A stretch of 64,000 bases of DNA, taken from Janthinobacterium sp. J1-1 (GTDB taxonomy: Bacteria; Pseudomonadota; Gammaproteobacteria; Burkholderiales; Burkholderiaceae_D). Positions within the stretch are counted from its first letter, which is position 1; each line of letters starts with the position of its first letter. The stretch covers positions 3,100,001-3,164,000 of the forward strand of contig NZ_CP132339.1 of the NCBI RefSeq assembly GCF_030944405.1. The letters run 5' to 3'. The position numbers were made by a program, and so were the translations under genes. Of the stretch, positions 21,228 to 30,256 are shown piece after piece. A model generated the notes under the pieces. That model was not told the origin of the DNA. It ran no database searches and saw only the letters and a program-made list of their open reading frames with translations.

Positions 21228-22655
21228 TCAGGTCGCGCCGTGTTCGCGCCAGCCGCCACCGAGCGCACGGTACAGTTCCAGCAGGCTGTTCCAGCGATTC
21301 AGGCGCGCCGCGACCAGGGCGATCTGCGCATTGTACAGGTCGGTCTTTGCGTTCAGCACGCTCAGGTAATCGTCGACGCCGTTGTCGTAGCGCAGTTCGG
21401 CCAGGGCCAGGCGGCGCTGCTGGGTATCGCTGTAGGCCTGCCGCGCCGCCAGTTCCGCTTCATAGGTGCCGCGCGCCGCCAGGCCGTCGGCCACTTCGCG
21501 AAACGCCACCTGCACGCTTTGTTGGTATTGCGTGACGCCAATATCTTTCGCGATGCGCGCCGCATTGAGATTGGCCTGGTTGGCGCCGCCGTCGAACAGG
21601 GGCAGCAGCAATTGCGGCGCGAACGACCAGGCGCCCGAGCCGGCGTTGAACAGATTGCCCAGGCTGGAGCTGGCGGTGCCGGCGGTGGCCGTCAAGGCGA
21701 TGCGCGGAAAGAAGGCGGCACGCGCCACGCTGACGCGGGCGTTTTCTGCGCGCAACAACGCCTCGGCCTGCTGCACGTCAGGGCGGCGCAACAGCAGGTC
21801 CGACGGCAGGCCGGCCGGGATCTCGGCCATCAAGGCCAGGTCGCGCAGCGGTACCGGCGCGGCCAAGTCGGCCGGCAACTGCTGGCCCAGCAGCAGCACC
21901 AGCGCATTTTTCGCCTGTGCCTGCTGGCGTATCAAGGCCGCCTGGTTGGCCTGCGCCTGCTGCACCACGCCTTGCGCCAGGGTGGCATCGAGCTCCGATC
22001 CGGTGCCCGTGTCGTAGCGCAATTTGGCGATACGGTACGATTCGCGCGCCGCGGCCTCGGTATCGTTGCTGACCGCCAGCTGTTCACCGAGGGCCAGCAT
22101 CGACAGGTATTGCTCGCTGACCTGGGCGACGAGCACGATCTGCGCCGCCTGGCGCGCGTGGCTGGTCGCCAGGTATTGTGCGCGCGCCACATCGTCAAGC
22201 GCATTCAGGCGGCCGAAGAAATCGAGCTCCCACGAGGCCGACAGGCCCGCGCTGCGGTTGTAGCTGACGCCACGGTTGCGATTCACGTCATCGGTACTGG
22301 CCGAATTGTTCTTGCTGTTGCTGCCGGCAACGGACAGATCGACTTGCGGCACCTTGGCCGCTTGCTGCAGCTGCAGCTGGGCCCGTGCCTGCTCGACCCG
22401 CAGCATGGCCACGCGCAAGTCGCGGTTATTGTCGAGCGCGATGCGCACCAGGCGGCGCAGGCTGGCGTCGCCCAGGAATTCCGCCCAGCCGGTGTCGAAC
22501 GCCGACACGGTCGCGCCCGGTTTGTCGGCCGCATAGGCCGGGCCGGTGGGGTAGGCGGCTGGCGCCGCGTCGGGGCGCTGATACGGTTCCTGCAGCGCGC
22601 AGCCGGCCAGGGCCAGGGCGCCGGCGGCAGCGAAAAAGGTTTTCAGATAAGTCAT
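21228..22655 (-). CDS. Outer-membrane efflux lipoprotein (NodT/OprM family)
   Basis: 475 residues. The signal peptide ends in a lipobox (ALAGC, Cys19), so it is an outer-membrane lipoprotein. Two repeated efflux-protein halves follow, each with long coiled-coil helices forming the periplasmic tunnel (QARAQLQLQQAAKVPQVDLS; LRAENARVSVARAAFFPRIALTA). It overlaps the RND permease stop by one base. It is the exit duct of the tripartite pump encoded here. Confidence 0.94.
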   Translation of the reverse strand: MTYLKTFFAAAGALALAGCALQEPYQRPDAAPAAYPTGPAYAADKPGATVSAFDTGWAEFLGDASLRRLVRIALDNNRDLRVAMLRVEQARAQLQLQQAAKVPQVDLSVAGSNSKNNSASTDDVNRNRGVSYNRSAGLSASWELDFFGRLNALDDVARAQYLATSHARQAAQIVLVAQVSEQYLSMLALGEQLAVSNDTEAAARESYRIAKLRYDTGTGSELDATLAQGVVQQAQANQAALIRQQAQAKNALVLLLGQQLPADLAAPVPLRDLALMAEIPAGLPSDLLLRRPDVQQAEALLRAENARVSVARAAFFPRIALTATAGTASSSLGNLFNAGSGAWSFAPQLLLPLFDGGANQANLNAARIAKDIGVTQYQQSVQVAFREVADGLAARGTYEAELAARQAYSDTQQRRLALAELRYDNGVDDYLSVLNAKTDLYNAQIALVAARLNRWNSLLELYRALGGGWREHGAT

Positions 22656-25600
22656 CAGTGCGCTCCTTCTACCGCGGCGGCCGGCGTGACGGCGGGCTGT
22701 TTCACCTTGCCCGCCACCAGCACGTAAAACAGCGGGATCATGTAAGTGGCCAGGAACGTGGCGCTCAGCATGCCGCCGATCACGCCGATGCCCAGCGCCT
22801 TCTGGCTGGCCGCGCCGGCGCCGGACGCCAGCGCCAGTGGCAGCACGCCCAGCACGAACGCCATCGAGGTCATGATGATGGGACGCAGCCGCAGCTTGGC
22901 TGCTTCCATGGCGGCGGCCAGCGGTGTCGCGCCATGCTGCTGCAACTCGCGCGCAAATTCCACGATCAGGATCGCGTTCTTGGCCGACAGGCCGATGGTG
23001 GTCAAGAGCCCCACCTGGAAGTACACGTCATTCGACATGCCGAACAGGCTGGCCGCTCCCAGCGCCCCAAGGATGCCGATCGGCACCACCAGGATCACCG
23101 ACACCGGCACCGACCAGCTTTCATACAGCGCGGCCAGGCTCAAAAATACCACCAGGATCGACAGCGCATACAGCAGCGGCGCCTGCGCACCGGCTTTCGA
23201 TTCCTGCAAGGAGATGCCGCTCCATTCGTAGCCTATGCCTTGCGGCAATTGCTGCGCCAGCCGCTCCATGGCGGCCATGGCCTGGCCCGTGCTCTTGCCG
23301 GCTGCCGGCTTGCCGAGAATTTCAGCCGCTTCCACGCCGTTGTAGCGCTGCATGGCGGGCGCACCCCAGGCCCATTCGGCGCTGGCAAAGGCCGAAAACG
23401 GCACCATCTCGCCCTGCTTGTTACGCACGTGCAGCAGCTTGATATCGTCCGGGTTCATGCGGAACGGCGCGTCGGCCTGCACGTAGACGCGCTTGATGCG
23501 GTTGTCGGTGTCGAAGAAATTGTTGATGTATTTCGAACCCCAGGCGGTGGAAAAAGTCTGGTCGACTTCGCTCAGCGAGACGCCCAGCGCGGCCGCCTTT
23601 TCATGGTCGATATTGATTTTATAGGTCGGATTGTCGGCCTGTCCCGTAAACCGCACCTGCATCAGGTCCGGGTCCTGGCGGGCCAGGTCCAGCAACTGGT
23701 CGCGCGCCTTGGCCAGCGCCGCGTGGCCCAGGTTGCCCCGGTCCTGCAGCTGGAACGAAAAGCCCGAGGCCGAACCGAGGCCACGGATAGGCGGCGGTTC
23801 GATCGGCGTGATCAGTGCGCCCTGGTAGGAGCCATAGCGGGCGGCAATGCGCGCGCCCAGCGCCGAGACGGCCAGATTGGCATCCTTGCGCTCGCCCCAA
23901 GGTTTCAGGCGCACGAACAGGCGGCCCAGGTTCTGCCCGCGGCCGTTCGAATTGGCGCCGTTGATCATCATGGTGGCGTCGACCATGGCCGCCTCGTCCT
24001 TCAGCAAGTAGCTGCTGATCTCATCGAGCACGGCACCGGTGCGCTCCAGCGTGCTGCCGGCGGGCGTTTGCACCTGCACGAACATATAGCCCTGGTCTTC
24101 GTTCGGCAGGAAGCCGCCCGGCAGGCGCATGAACAGCCACAGCACCACGCCGATCAGCGCCGCGTAGACCAACAGCCAGCGGCCACGGTTGCGCACGATG
24201 CCCGCCACGCTGCCCAGGTAGCCGTCGCGGCGCGCGTCAAACGCGCGGTTGAACCAGCCAAAGAAACCTTTTTTATCGGCATGGCCCGGATCGGGACGCT
24301 TCAGGACCATCGCGCACAGCGCCGGCGTCAGCGTCAGCGCCACGAACACCGACAGCAGCATCGAGGCCACCACCGTCAGGGAAAACTCGCGGTAGATGGC
24401 GCCCACCGTGCCGCTGGAAAACGCCACCGGCACGAACACGGCGCACAGCACCAGCGCCACGCCGATCAGCGCGCTGCTGATCTGGCCCATGGCTTTTTGC
24501 GTCGCCTCGAACGGCTCCAGGCCGTCTTCATGCATCACGCGTTCGACGTTTTCCACCACCACGATGGCGTCATCGACGAGCAAACCGATGGCCAGCACCA
24601 GGCCAAACATCGACAGGGTATTGATGGTAAAGCCCATCGCCGACATCACGCCGAAGGTGCCCAGCAGCACCACCGGCACCGTGATCGACGGAATCAAGGT
24701 GGCGCGCACATTCTGCAGGAACAGATACATCACGAGGAAGACCAGGATGATGCCTTCGATCAGGGTTTTCACCACCTCATGGATCGATACTTCGATAAAC
24801 GGCGTCACGTCATTCGGATACACCACGCGCAGGCCGCGCGGAAAGTAGGGCGCCAGTTCGATCAGGCGCGCACGCACGGCTTCGGCCGTGGCCAGCGCAT
24901 TGGCGCCCGGCGCCAGCTGGATGCCCAGGCCCGAGGCGCTCTTGCCGTTGTAGCGCACGTCGACGTTGTAGTTTTCAGGCCCCAGCGCGATGCGCGCCAC
25001 GTCGGCCAGGCGCACGCGGGCACCATCGGGCAAGACTTTCAGCAGGATGCGGCCGAACTGCTCGGGCGTGCGCAGCAAGGTCGCCTGGGTAATCGTGGCG
25101 CTCAGCATCTGGCCCGGCACCGACGGCGAGCCGCCAAGCTGGCCGCCCGAGATCTGCACGTTCTGCGTCTGGATCGCCTGGTTCACGTCCAGCGGCGTCA
25201 GCGCATAGCCGGTCAGCTTTACCGGGTCGAGCCAGATGCGCATCGCGTACTGCGTGCCGAACAGATTCATGCTGCCCACGCCGGGAATGCGGCTCAGCGG
25301 GTCCTGGATATTCGACGCCACATAGTTCGAGATATCGAACTTGCTCATGCTGTTGTCGTCCGACACGAAGCCGGCCACCATCAGGAAGTCGCTGGTCGAT
25401 TTCGTCACGCGCAGGCCCGACTGCTGCACTTCGGCCGGCAGGCGCGAGGTGGCGGACTGCAATTTGTTTTGCACCTGCACCTGGGCAATGTCCGGGTCGG
25501 TGCCCGGCGCAAACGTCAATGTCGTCGTCGACTGGCCCGTGTCGTCGCTGGTCGACGACATGTACAGCAGGTTGTCGATCGCGCTCATCTGCTGTTCGAT

Positions 25601-25792
25601 GACCTGGATCACGGTATTTTGCAGGGTTTCGGCCGAGGCGCCGGGGAAGGTGGCGGCGATCTGCACCACCGGTGGCGAGACGGGCGGGAATTGTTCGACC
25701 GGCAGCTTGAAGACGGCGATGCCGCCGGCCAGCATGATGATCAGCGACAGGACGATGGCGAAAATCGGGCGGCGGATAAAGAAATGGGACAT
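22655..25792 (-). CDS. RND multidrug efflux permease (HAE-1/AcrB type)
   Basis: 1045 residues, the usual size. Twelve helices and two large periplasmic loops are expected. The start MSHFFIRRPIFAIVLSLIIML, the FPGASAETLQNTV region and the proton-relay pair in TM4 (GLLVDDAIVVVENVERVM) are all seen. It uses the proton gradient to expel amphiphilic compounds through the adaptor and outer-membrane factor beside it. It starts 10 nt behind the adaptor gene. Confidence 0.96.
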   Translation of the reverse strand: MSHFFIRRPIFAIVLSLIIMLAGGIAVFKLPVEQFPPVSPPVVQIAATFPGASAETLQNTVIQVIEQQMSAIDNLLYMSSTSDDTGQSTTTLTFAPGTDPDIAQVQVQNKLQSATSRLPAEVQQSGLRVTKSTSDFLMVAGFVSDDNSMSKFDISNYVASNIQDPLSRIPGVGSMNLFGTQYAMRIWLDPVKLTGYALTPLDVNQAIQTQNVQISGGQLGGSPSVPGQMLSATITQATLLRTPEQFGRILLKVLPDGARVRLADVARIALGPENYNVDVRYNGKSASGLGIQLAPGANALATAEAVRARLIELAPYFPRGLRVVYPNDVTPFIEVSIHEVVKTLIEGIILVFLVMYLFLQNVRATLIPSITVPVVLLGTFGVMSAMGFTINTLSMFGLVLAIGLLVDDAIVVVENVERVMHEDGLEPFEATQKAMGQISSALIGVALVLCAVFVPVAFSSGTVGAIYREFSLTVVASMLLSVFVALTLTPALCAMVLKRPDPGHADKKGFFGWFNRAFDARRDGYLGSVAGIVRNRGRWLLVYAALIGVVLWLFMRLPGGFLPNEDQGYMFVQVQTPAGSTLERTGAVLDEISSYLLKDEAAMVDATMMINGANSNGRGQNLGRLFVRLKPWGERKDANLAVSALGARIAARYGSYQGALITPIEPPPIRGLGSASGFSFQLQDRGNLGHAALAKARDQLLDLARQDPDLMQVRFTGQADNPTYKINIDHEKAAALGVSLSEVDQTFSTAWGSKYINNFFDTDNRIKRVYVQADAPFRMNPDDIKLLHVRNKQGEMVPFSAFASAEWAWGAPAMQRYNGVEAAEILGKPAAGKSTGQAMAAMERLAQQLPQGIGYEWSGISLQESKAGAQAPLLYALSILVVFLSLAALYESWSVPVSVILVVPIGILGALGAASLFGMSNDVYFQVGLLTTIGLSAKNAILIVEFARELQQHGATPLAAAMEAAKLRLRPIIMTSMAFVLGVLPLALASGAGAASQKALGIGVIGGMLSATFLATYMIPLFYVLVAGKVKQPAVTPAAAVEGAH

Positions 25793-25802
25793 GCGGCGGT
25801 CC

Positions 25803-26954
25803 TCAGTTCTGTGCCACGGCGGGGGCCGGGGACGCTGCCAGCACCTTGACGGCGCTGCCGGGCTTGAGCTTCTGGATGCCGCTGACGATCACGCGCTCGC
25901 CGTCCTTCAGGCCGCTCTCCACCAGCCACTGGCCGCGCAAGAGGGTCGTGGCGACCACCGTGCGCTGCTGCGCCTTGCCGGTGGCGTCCACCAGCATCAC
26001 CGTCGCCTCGCCTTGCGGGTTGCGCGTGATGGCCGGTGCCGGCACCAGCATGGCGCCTTCGCGCACGCCCTGTTTCACTTCGGCGCGCACGAACATGCCC
26101 GGCAGCAGCAAGTGTTGCGGATTCGGGAAACGCGCGCGCAGGGTGACCGAGCCGGTGGCCTGGTTCACCGTCACGCCGGAAAACTCCAGCGTGCCCTGCT
26201 CGCCATAGCTGCTGCCGTCTTCCAGTTTCAATGTCACGCTGGCCTGCTCCTTGCCGCCGCTCTTCAGGCTGCCATCCGTCAACTGGCGGCGTAGCGCCAG
26301 GCCTTCGGCGCTGGACTGCTGCAAGTCGACATACATGGGGTCGATCTGCTGCACCGTGGTCAGCAAGGTGGCGGCGCCGCCCTGCACATAGGCGCCTTGC
26401 GTCACTTGCGACACGCTCGAGCGCCCGGCGATCGGCGCCGTCACATTGGTATAGGCCAGGTTGATGCCGGCGCTGGTGACTGCGGCTTTTGCGGCGGCCA
26501 CGTCGGCGGCCGCCTGCAGTTGCGCGGCCAGCGCGTTGTCGTAGGCCTGCTTGCTGACGGCATTGCCCTTGATCAGCACCTGGTAGCGTTCCAGCTGCGC
26601 GTTGTTGCTGACCAGATTGGCCTGCGCACGCTGCAGCTGCGCCTCGGCGCTGGCCAGCGCGGCGCGGTAGGGCGCGGCGTCGATCTGGTACAGCGCCTGG
26701 CCGGCGCGCACGTCGGCGCCTTCCGTGAAGCTGCGTTTCAGGACCACGCCATCGACGCGGGCGCGCACTTCGGCGATCAGGAACGGTGCCGTACGGCCAG
26801 GCAATTCGACGCTGAGCGGCACGGCGCCATGGCGCACCGTCAGCACGGACACCTCCGGCGTGGTGCTGGCGGCCGGTTTGGGCGCGGGGCTGCAGGCAGC
26901 CAGGGTCAACAGGCAAAGGGGAGCGAGAGGGCGTAGACGGGACAAGGAGGGCAT
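25803..26954 (-). CDS. RND efflux periplasmic adaptor lipoprotein (AcrA type)
   Basis: 383 residues from the ATG at 26954. That start gives a proper lipoprotein signal peptide with lipobox LTLAAC (Cys21). A GTG at 26999 would add 15 residues before the signal and is less likely. A lipoyl-like half (VELPGRTAPFLIAEVRARVDGVV), an alpha-helical hairpin (residues about 95-160) and a beta-barrel domain follow. First gene of the five-gene pump and two-component operon. Confidence 0.92.
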   Translation of the reverse strand: MPSLSRLRPLAPLCLLTLAACSPAPKPAASTTPEVSVLTVRHGAVPLSVELPGRTAPFLIAEVRARVDGVVLKRSFTEGADVRAGQALYQIDAAPYRAALASAEAQLQRAQANLVSNNAQLERYQVLIKGNAVSKQAYDNALAAQLQAAADVAAAKAAVTSAGINLAYTNVTAPIAGRSSVSQVTQGAYVQGGAATLLTTVQQIDPMYVDLQQSSAEGLALRRQLTDGSLKSGGKEQASVTLKLEDGSSYGEQGTLEFSGVTVNQATGSVTLRARFPNPQHLLLPGMFVRAEVKQGVREGAMLVPAPAITRNPQGEATVMLVDATGKAQQRTVVATTLLRGQWLVESGLKDGERVIVSGIQKLKPGSAVKVLAASPAPAVAQN

Positions 26955-27038
26955 GGCGCAATTCCAGAAGTCGGACAAGAACAAGGAGGTTTGTTGCACT
27001 GCACTATGCCTGCGTGCCGCTTACGCCAGCCTTTGCGG

Positions 27039-27060
27039 AACATTAAATTTTTTTAATGTT
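27039..27060. promoter_or_regulatory. 22-bp AT-rich palindrome in the divergent pump/dehydrogenase promoter region
   Basis: AACATTAAA and TTTAATGTT form a perfect 9-bp inverted repeat around TTTT. It lies 85 nt from the adaptor start and 63 nt from the dehydrogenase start, in an otherwise GC-rich intergenic region of 168 bp. Inferred operator, perhaps for the response regulator of the operon. Confidence 0.5.
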
Positions 27061-27122
27061 GGTTTATGCTGGCACGACTAGGCTGTACGCTTGCCATTCA
27101 TGTCACGATCCAGGAGAAAACC

Positions 27123-28292
27123 ATGCCTCATTTACGTTCCCTACGCGCCACGGCGATTGCCGCCGCCATGCTGGCCTTGAGCTTGCCCGCCCACGCCGAA
27201 CTGGCCGCCACCGGCGAGCCGCCGGCCGCGAAACAGGCTTGGCGTGCCGTGACGGTGGCCGAGGGCGTGCGCCAGCCCTGGGGCATCGCCTGGCTCGGCG
27301 ACGGCCGCGCGCTGGTCACCAGCAAGGAGGGGAGCTTGCATATCCTGAACGGCCAGAAATTCGACGAGGTGGCGCTGGAAGGCATGCCCAAGGTATTCAC
27401 GGGCGGGCAGGGCGGCCTGCTCGATATCGTGCTGCACCCGCAAGATGCGGCGAAACCGAATCCGCGCGTCTACATGACGGTGGCGACCGGCACCAACGAG
27501 GCGAATCGCACGACCCTGGTGCAGGGTGTGTTCGATGGCAAGAAGGTGACGGGGATCAAGACCTTGTTCAAGGTCTCCACCGACAAGAGTGGTGGCCAGC
27601 ATTTTGGCTCGCGCCTGCTGTGGCTGCCGGACGGCACTTTGCTGATGAGCGTGGCCGATGGCGGCAATCCGCCGCTGCGCATAGGTGACCGGCTGGCGCG
27701 CGAGCAGGCGCAAAACCCGGCCACCCACCTGGGATCCATCCTGCGCCTGACCGACGAAGGCAAGCCGGCGCCCGGCAATCCGCTGGCGGCCAAGGGGGCC
27801 TTGCCGGAAATCTGGTCGATGGGGCACCGCAATATCCAGGGCCTGGCGCGCGATCCGGTCTCGGGCCGCATCTGGGCTACCGAACACGGCCCTTATGGTG
27901 GCGACGAGCTGAACCTGGTGGTGGCCGGCGGCAACTACGGCTGGCCGCTGCAGGGCTATGGCGCCGACTACAAAACCCATGAACCGGTGGGCAAGCATGA
28001 AGTGGCCGGCATGATCAACCCGAGCGTGGCCTGGGTGCCGTCACCGGCGCCCTCGGGCCTGGCCGTGTATTCGGGCGACAAGATTCCCGCCTGGCGCGGC
28101 AGCGTCTTCAGCGGCGGCCTGGCGGCCAAGGATATCCGCCGCGTGGCGCTCGACGCTGCTGGCAAAGTGACGGGCCAGGACCGCCTGGCGATTGGCGAAC
28201 GCGTGCGTGACGTGAAGCAGGGGCCGGACGGTTATCTGTATGCGCTGACGGACGAGAGCAACGGCAAGCTGCTGCGCATCGTGGCGCAATAA
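27123..28292 (+). CDS. PQQ-dependent soluble sugar dehydrogenase (YliI/Asd-like)
   Basis: 389 residues, predicted periplasmic: a signal peptide ends near LPAHAEL (about residue 24). The beta-propeller of soluble aldose sugar dehydrogenases is indicated by VRQPWGIAWLGDGRALVTSKEG, GGQGGLLDIVLHP, HFGSRLLWLPDGTLLMSVADGG, EIWSMGHRNIQGLA and EHGPYGGDELNLVVAGGNYGWP. The last of these carries the PQQ and calcium site. The ATG at 27123 has a strong ribosome site (AGGAG); an in-frame ATG at 27066 lacks one and adds sequence before the signal peptide. Oxidises aldoses; the native substrate is unknown. Confidence 0.9.
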   Translation: MPHLRSLRATAIAAAMLALSLPAHAELAATGEPPAAKQAWRAVTVAEGVRQPWGIAWLGDGRALVTSKEGSLHILNGQKFDEVALEGMPKVFTGGQGGLLDIVLHPQDAAKPNPRVYMTVATGTNEANRTTLVQGVFDGKKVTGIKTLFKVSTDKSGGQHFGSRLLWLPDGTLLMSVADGGNPPLRIGDRLAREQAQNPATHLGSILRLTDEGKPAPGNPLAAKGALPEIWSMGHRNIQGLARDPVSGRIWATEHGPYGGDELNLVVAGGNYGWPLQGYGADYKTHEPVGKHEVAGMINPSVAWVPSPAPSGLAVYSGDKIPAWRGSVFSGGLAAKDIRRVALDAAGKVTGQDRLAIGERVRDVKQGPDGYLYALTDESNGKLLRIVAQ

Positions 28293-28351
28293 ACCAGCGA
28301 GCAAGGCGCTGTCTGCTTTAAGATGGCGCCTTTGTTCAGGAAGAGTGAGTC

Positions 28352-28654
28352 ATGGCCCGTGATACCTATGCCTACCGGCAGGTCGCCGTCGAATCGCGCG
28401 AGATTCAAGGCAAGCTGGAAATCCGCCCGGTGCCGGGGCAGGCGTTCTCGCCCGAGCTGGCCGTGCAATGCTCGCGCCGCCTGCTTGACCTGCGGCGCTA
28501 CCCGCTGGGCAGCCGTTTTTTATTGTTCGCCAAACTGACCGACCGCCTCGGCGGCACGCCGTATCTGTATGCCTGGCATGGCGACGCCGACGTGCTGATG
28601 ACGCCGGCCGAAGTCACGAAATTTCTCGGCGAATTCAGGCGCGGGCGCATCTGA
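28352..28654 (+). CDS. Conserved-looking small protein of unknown function
   Basis: 100 residues, no signal peptide or membrane segment, rich in Arg and Leu. The ATG at 28352 has a good ribosome site (AGGAAG, about 10 nt upstream) and codon use matches the neighbours. It lies 59 nt behind the sugar dehydrogenase and ends 12 nt before the convergent YjbR-family gene. I do not recognise a domain. Confidence 0.7.
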   Translation: MARDTYAYRQVAVESREIQGKLEIRPVPGQAFSPELAVQCSRRLLDLRRYPLGSRFLLFAKLTDRLGGTPYLYAWHGDADVLMTPAEVTKFLGEFRRGRI

Positions 28655-28666
28655 CGCCGCATGACG

Positions 28667-29005
28667 TCAGGAACTGGCCGAAATGGTTTTCGCCAGGTCG
28701 CTCGGCGCCTTGCGCCGCCAGGCCGCCGTCAGGGCCGCCGCCAGCATGTCCAGTTCGGCGTCCGCCAGGCGCACCGTGATGCCGGCCAGCCGTTCTCCCC
28801 ACAGCAGTTTTTCGCAGCCGGTCGGCGAGATGACGGTGGCGATATGCGCCGCTTCCGCATCGAGCAGCACATTGATGTGCTCATCGTCGGGCAGGGTGGC
28901 GAAGATCTTCCCGCCGACGCGAAACGCGGGCCGGTCGTGGTGCTCTTCCTCGGTGGTATCGGGAAATGACAATGCCAGATAGCGTAGTTCTTCCAGGTCG
29001 ACCAT
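28667..29005 (-). CDS. MmcQ/YjbR-family protein
   Basis: 112 residues. The pattern LEELRYLALSFPDTTEEEHHDRPAFRVGGKIFATL fits the YjbR-like fold, a double-wing-type fold often labelled MmcQ/YjbR DNA-binding; the biochemical role is not established. The frame is open upstream to 29206, but those residues look non-coding. The ATG at 29005 has a good ribosome site (GGGAG and AGGAA). Convergent with the preceding small gene. Confidence 0.85.
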   Translation of the reverse strand: MVDLEELRYLALSFPDTTEEEHHDRPAFRVGGKIFATLPDDEHINVLLDAEAAHIATVISPTGCEKLLWGERLAGITVRLADAELDMLAAALTAAWRRKAPSDLAKTISASS

Positions 29006-29511
29006 TTCCTCTTTCTCCCTCAACGGACAGACAGTAATGTATGTGTGCATTTTGCCATGGTGCTTCGCCGCGTGGGGCCGGCATGCGTGAAAAGAATGCG
29101 GCGCCATGCGACAGCTGCCGCGCCGTTTGTGGCGTCGGCGCGACACCGCGGTCGCATCGCCAACCGCGCACAGGTACGCCGCAAGCCGCATTTTTCCTCG
29201 CAGCACCGAATTTTATTGATTGTAAGAATGGCATCTCTGATGGTAAAAAGAAAAATTCTTTGCATTTGAGAATTTTCAGCTAGAATAGCGTCATTGTCTT
29301 GCCTGACCCGTCTATCGTTTTGATCCTGTTCCGGAAACCCGACCCTTTTCCAGGACGCTTGTGGCGCAATCGCGCTGCCGCAAGTCCGCCACCCGCGCGG
29401 GGTTCATGCCACCGGCCGCTCATCCCTGCAGTTTGCAGCGCACCGCCGACACGCCTCAATGCAGCGTGAATTCAGCTGAAGCGCTCCCATGCCTTTATTA
29501 CTGGATCCATC
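29006..29511. other. 506-bp intergenic region with promoter and long leader
   Basis: No convincing gene; short open frames here lack ribosome sites. The left part is the YjbR promoter side. An AT-rich block at about 29210-29290 holds the promoter of the PEP-CTERM gene, leaving a leader of about 220 nt. That leader contains a stem of CTTGTGGC (29358-29365) with GCCGCAAG (29377-29384), 8 bp including one G-T pair. It matches no riboswitch class I know. Confidence 0.6.
29259..29286 (+). promoter_or_regulatory. Candidate sigma-70 promoter of the PEP-CTERM gene
   Basis: TTTGCA at 29259-29264 and TAGAAT at 29281-29286 are separated by 16 nt, in the only AT-rich block upstream of 29512. The predicted transcript start is near 29293. 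Confidence 0.5.
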
Positions 29512-30183
29512 ATGAAAAACTTGCCTAAATTTGCCTTGTCCCTGATCGCCGTTGGTGTGTTTGCCCACGCGAACGCCAGCACCATTACCGTTTCCACCGG
29601 CTATTCCACCGCCGGCGCGCAAAAAAGCGCCGATGCCTACAAGACCGTGGTCGATGCCGCCGTTGCCAAGCCGACCGTGGGCTATGGCAGCAAGACTGTC
29701 GCCAGCTACAACGCCCTCGACAACAGCAGCCTGTTCGGCAGCTCGACCAATATCGCGTTTCGTTCGACCATCGATTTCGGCGTGACCGCCGCCCAGGCCG
29801 GCAGCTGGAGCTTTCGCACCGGCGTCGATTTTTCGCAAGGCGGCGCCTTGTTCCTGGACGGCGTGGCGCTCGACGTCGGCACCAACGACATGTGGTGGAA
29901 CGGCAGCTACACCAACAGCAATGGTTTCCTGAACGGCAGCAGCACCCTGGCCGCCGGTAACCACACCTTGAGCATCTACGGCCTGGAAAGCTGCTGCGAC
30001 GGCTTCCAGCAAGCCCAGTTCAAGGCGGGCAACAGCAGCTACACCAGCTTCAGTTCCACCGACGGCCTGGCCTCGGTCTCGGCCGTGCCGGAACCGTCGA
30101 CCTACGCCATGCTGCTGATTGGCCTGGGCTTGCTGGCCTTTACCGGCCGCCGCAGTACGCAGGCGGTCAAGTTCCAGGCATAA
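29512..30183 (+). CDS. PEP-CTERM sorting-domain protein (CCXG type)
   Basis: 223 residues. A signal peptide (to about residue 23, FAHANAS) directs export. The C-terminus has the exosortase sorting signal: VPEPSTYAML, a hydrophobic stretch LLIGLGLLAFTG, then RR and a short tail. The mid-region reads LSIYGLESCCDGFQQAQF, and the CCDG motif fits the CCXG family of PEP-CTERM proteins as I recall it. The body is rich in Ser, Thr, Asn and Gly, as for extracellular-matrix proteins. It is preceded by a long leader and followed by a strong terminator, so it is a single-gene unit. Exosortase is not in the window. Confidence 0.88.
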   Translation: MKNLPKFALSLIAVGVFAHANASTITVSTGYSTAGAQKSADAYKTVVDAAVAKPTVGYGSKTVASYNALDNSSLFGSSTNIAFRSTIDFGVTAAQAGSWSFRTGVDFSQGGALFLDGVALDVGTNDMWWNGSYTNSNGFLNGSSTLAAGNHTLSIYGLESCCDGFQQAQFKAGNSSYTSFSSTDGLASVSAVPEPSTYAMLLIGLGLLAFTGRRSTQAVKFQA

Positions 30184-30201
30184 ACAGACTGGACCGCATT
30201 A

Positions 30202-30242
30202 AAAAAGCCCGCTGGCGCATTACCGCGCCAGCGGGCTTTTTA
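30202..30242. terminator. Bidirectional terminator between PEP-CTERM and FHA genes
   Basis: AAAAAGCCCGCTGGCGC and GCGCCAGCGGGCTTTTT form a perfect 17-bp stem around ATTACC. T-tracts follow on both strands, serving the two convergent genes. Confidence 0.93.
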
Positions 30243-30256
30243 TTGGTGCGCAGCGT

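Noticed and set aside
22385..25849. A plus-strand open frame of over 1100 codons opposite the RND permease and outer-membrane factor genes; similar long frames lie opposite nuoG, nuoL and the MdtB-like gene.
   Set aside because: High third-position GC keeps the opposite strand open. The products are rich in Arg, His and Gln with no domain, and the strand opposite carries clear families.
29041..29283. Two short plus-strand open frames between the YjbR and PEP-CTERM genes.
   Set aside because: No ribosome sites, Arg/His-rich composition, and they overlap the YjbR promoter side and the AT-rich promoter block.
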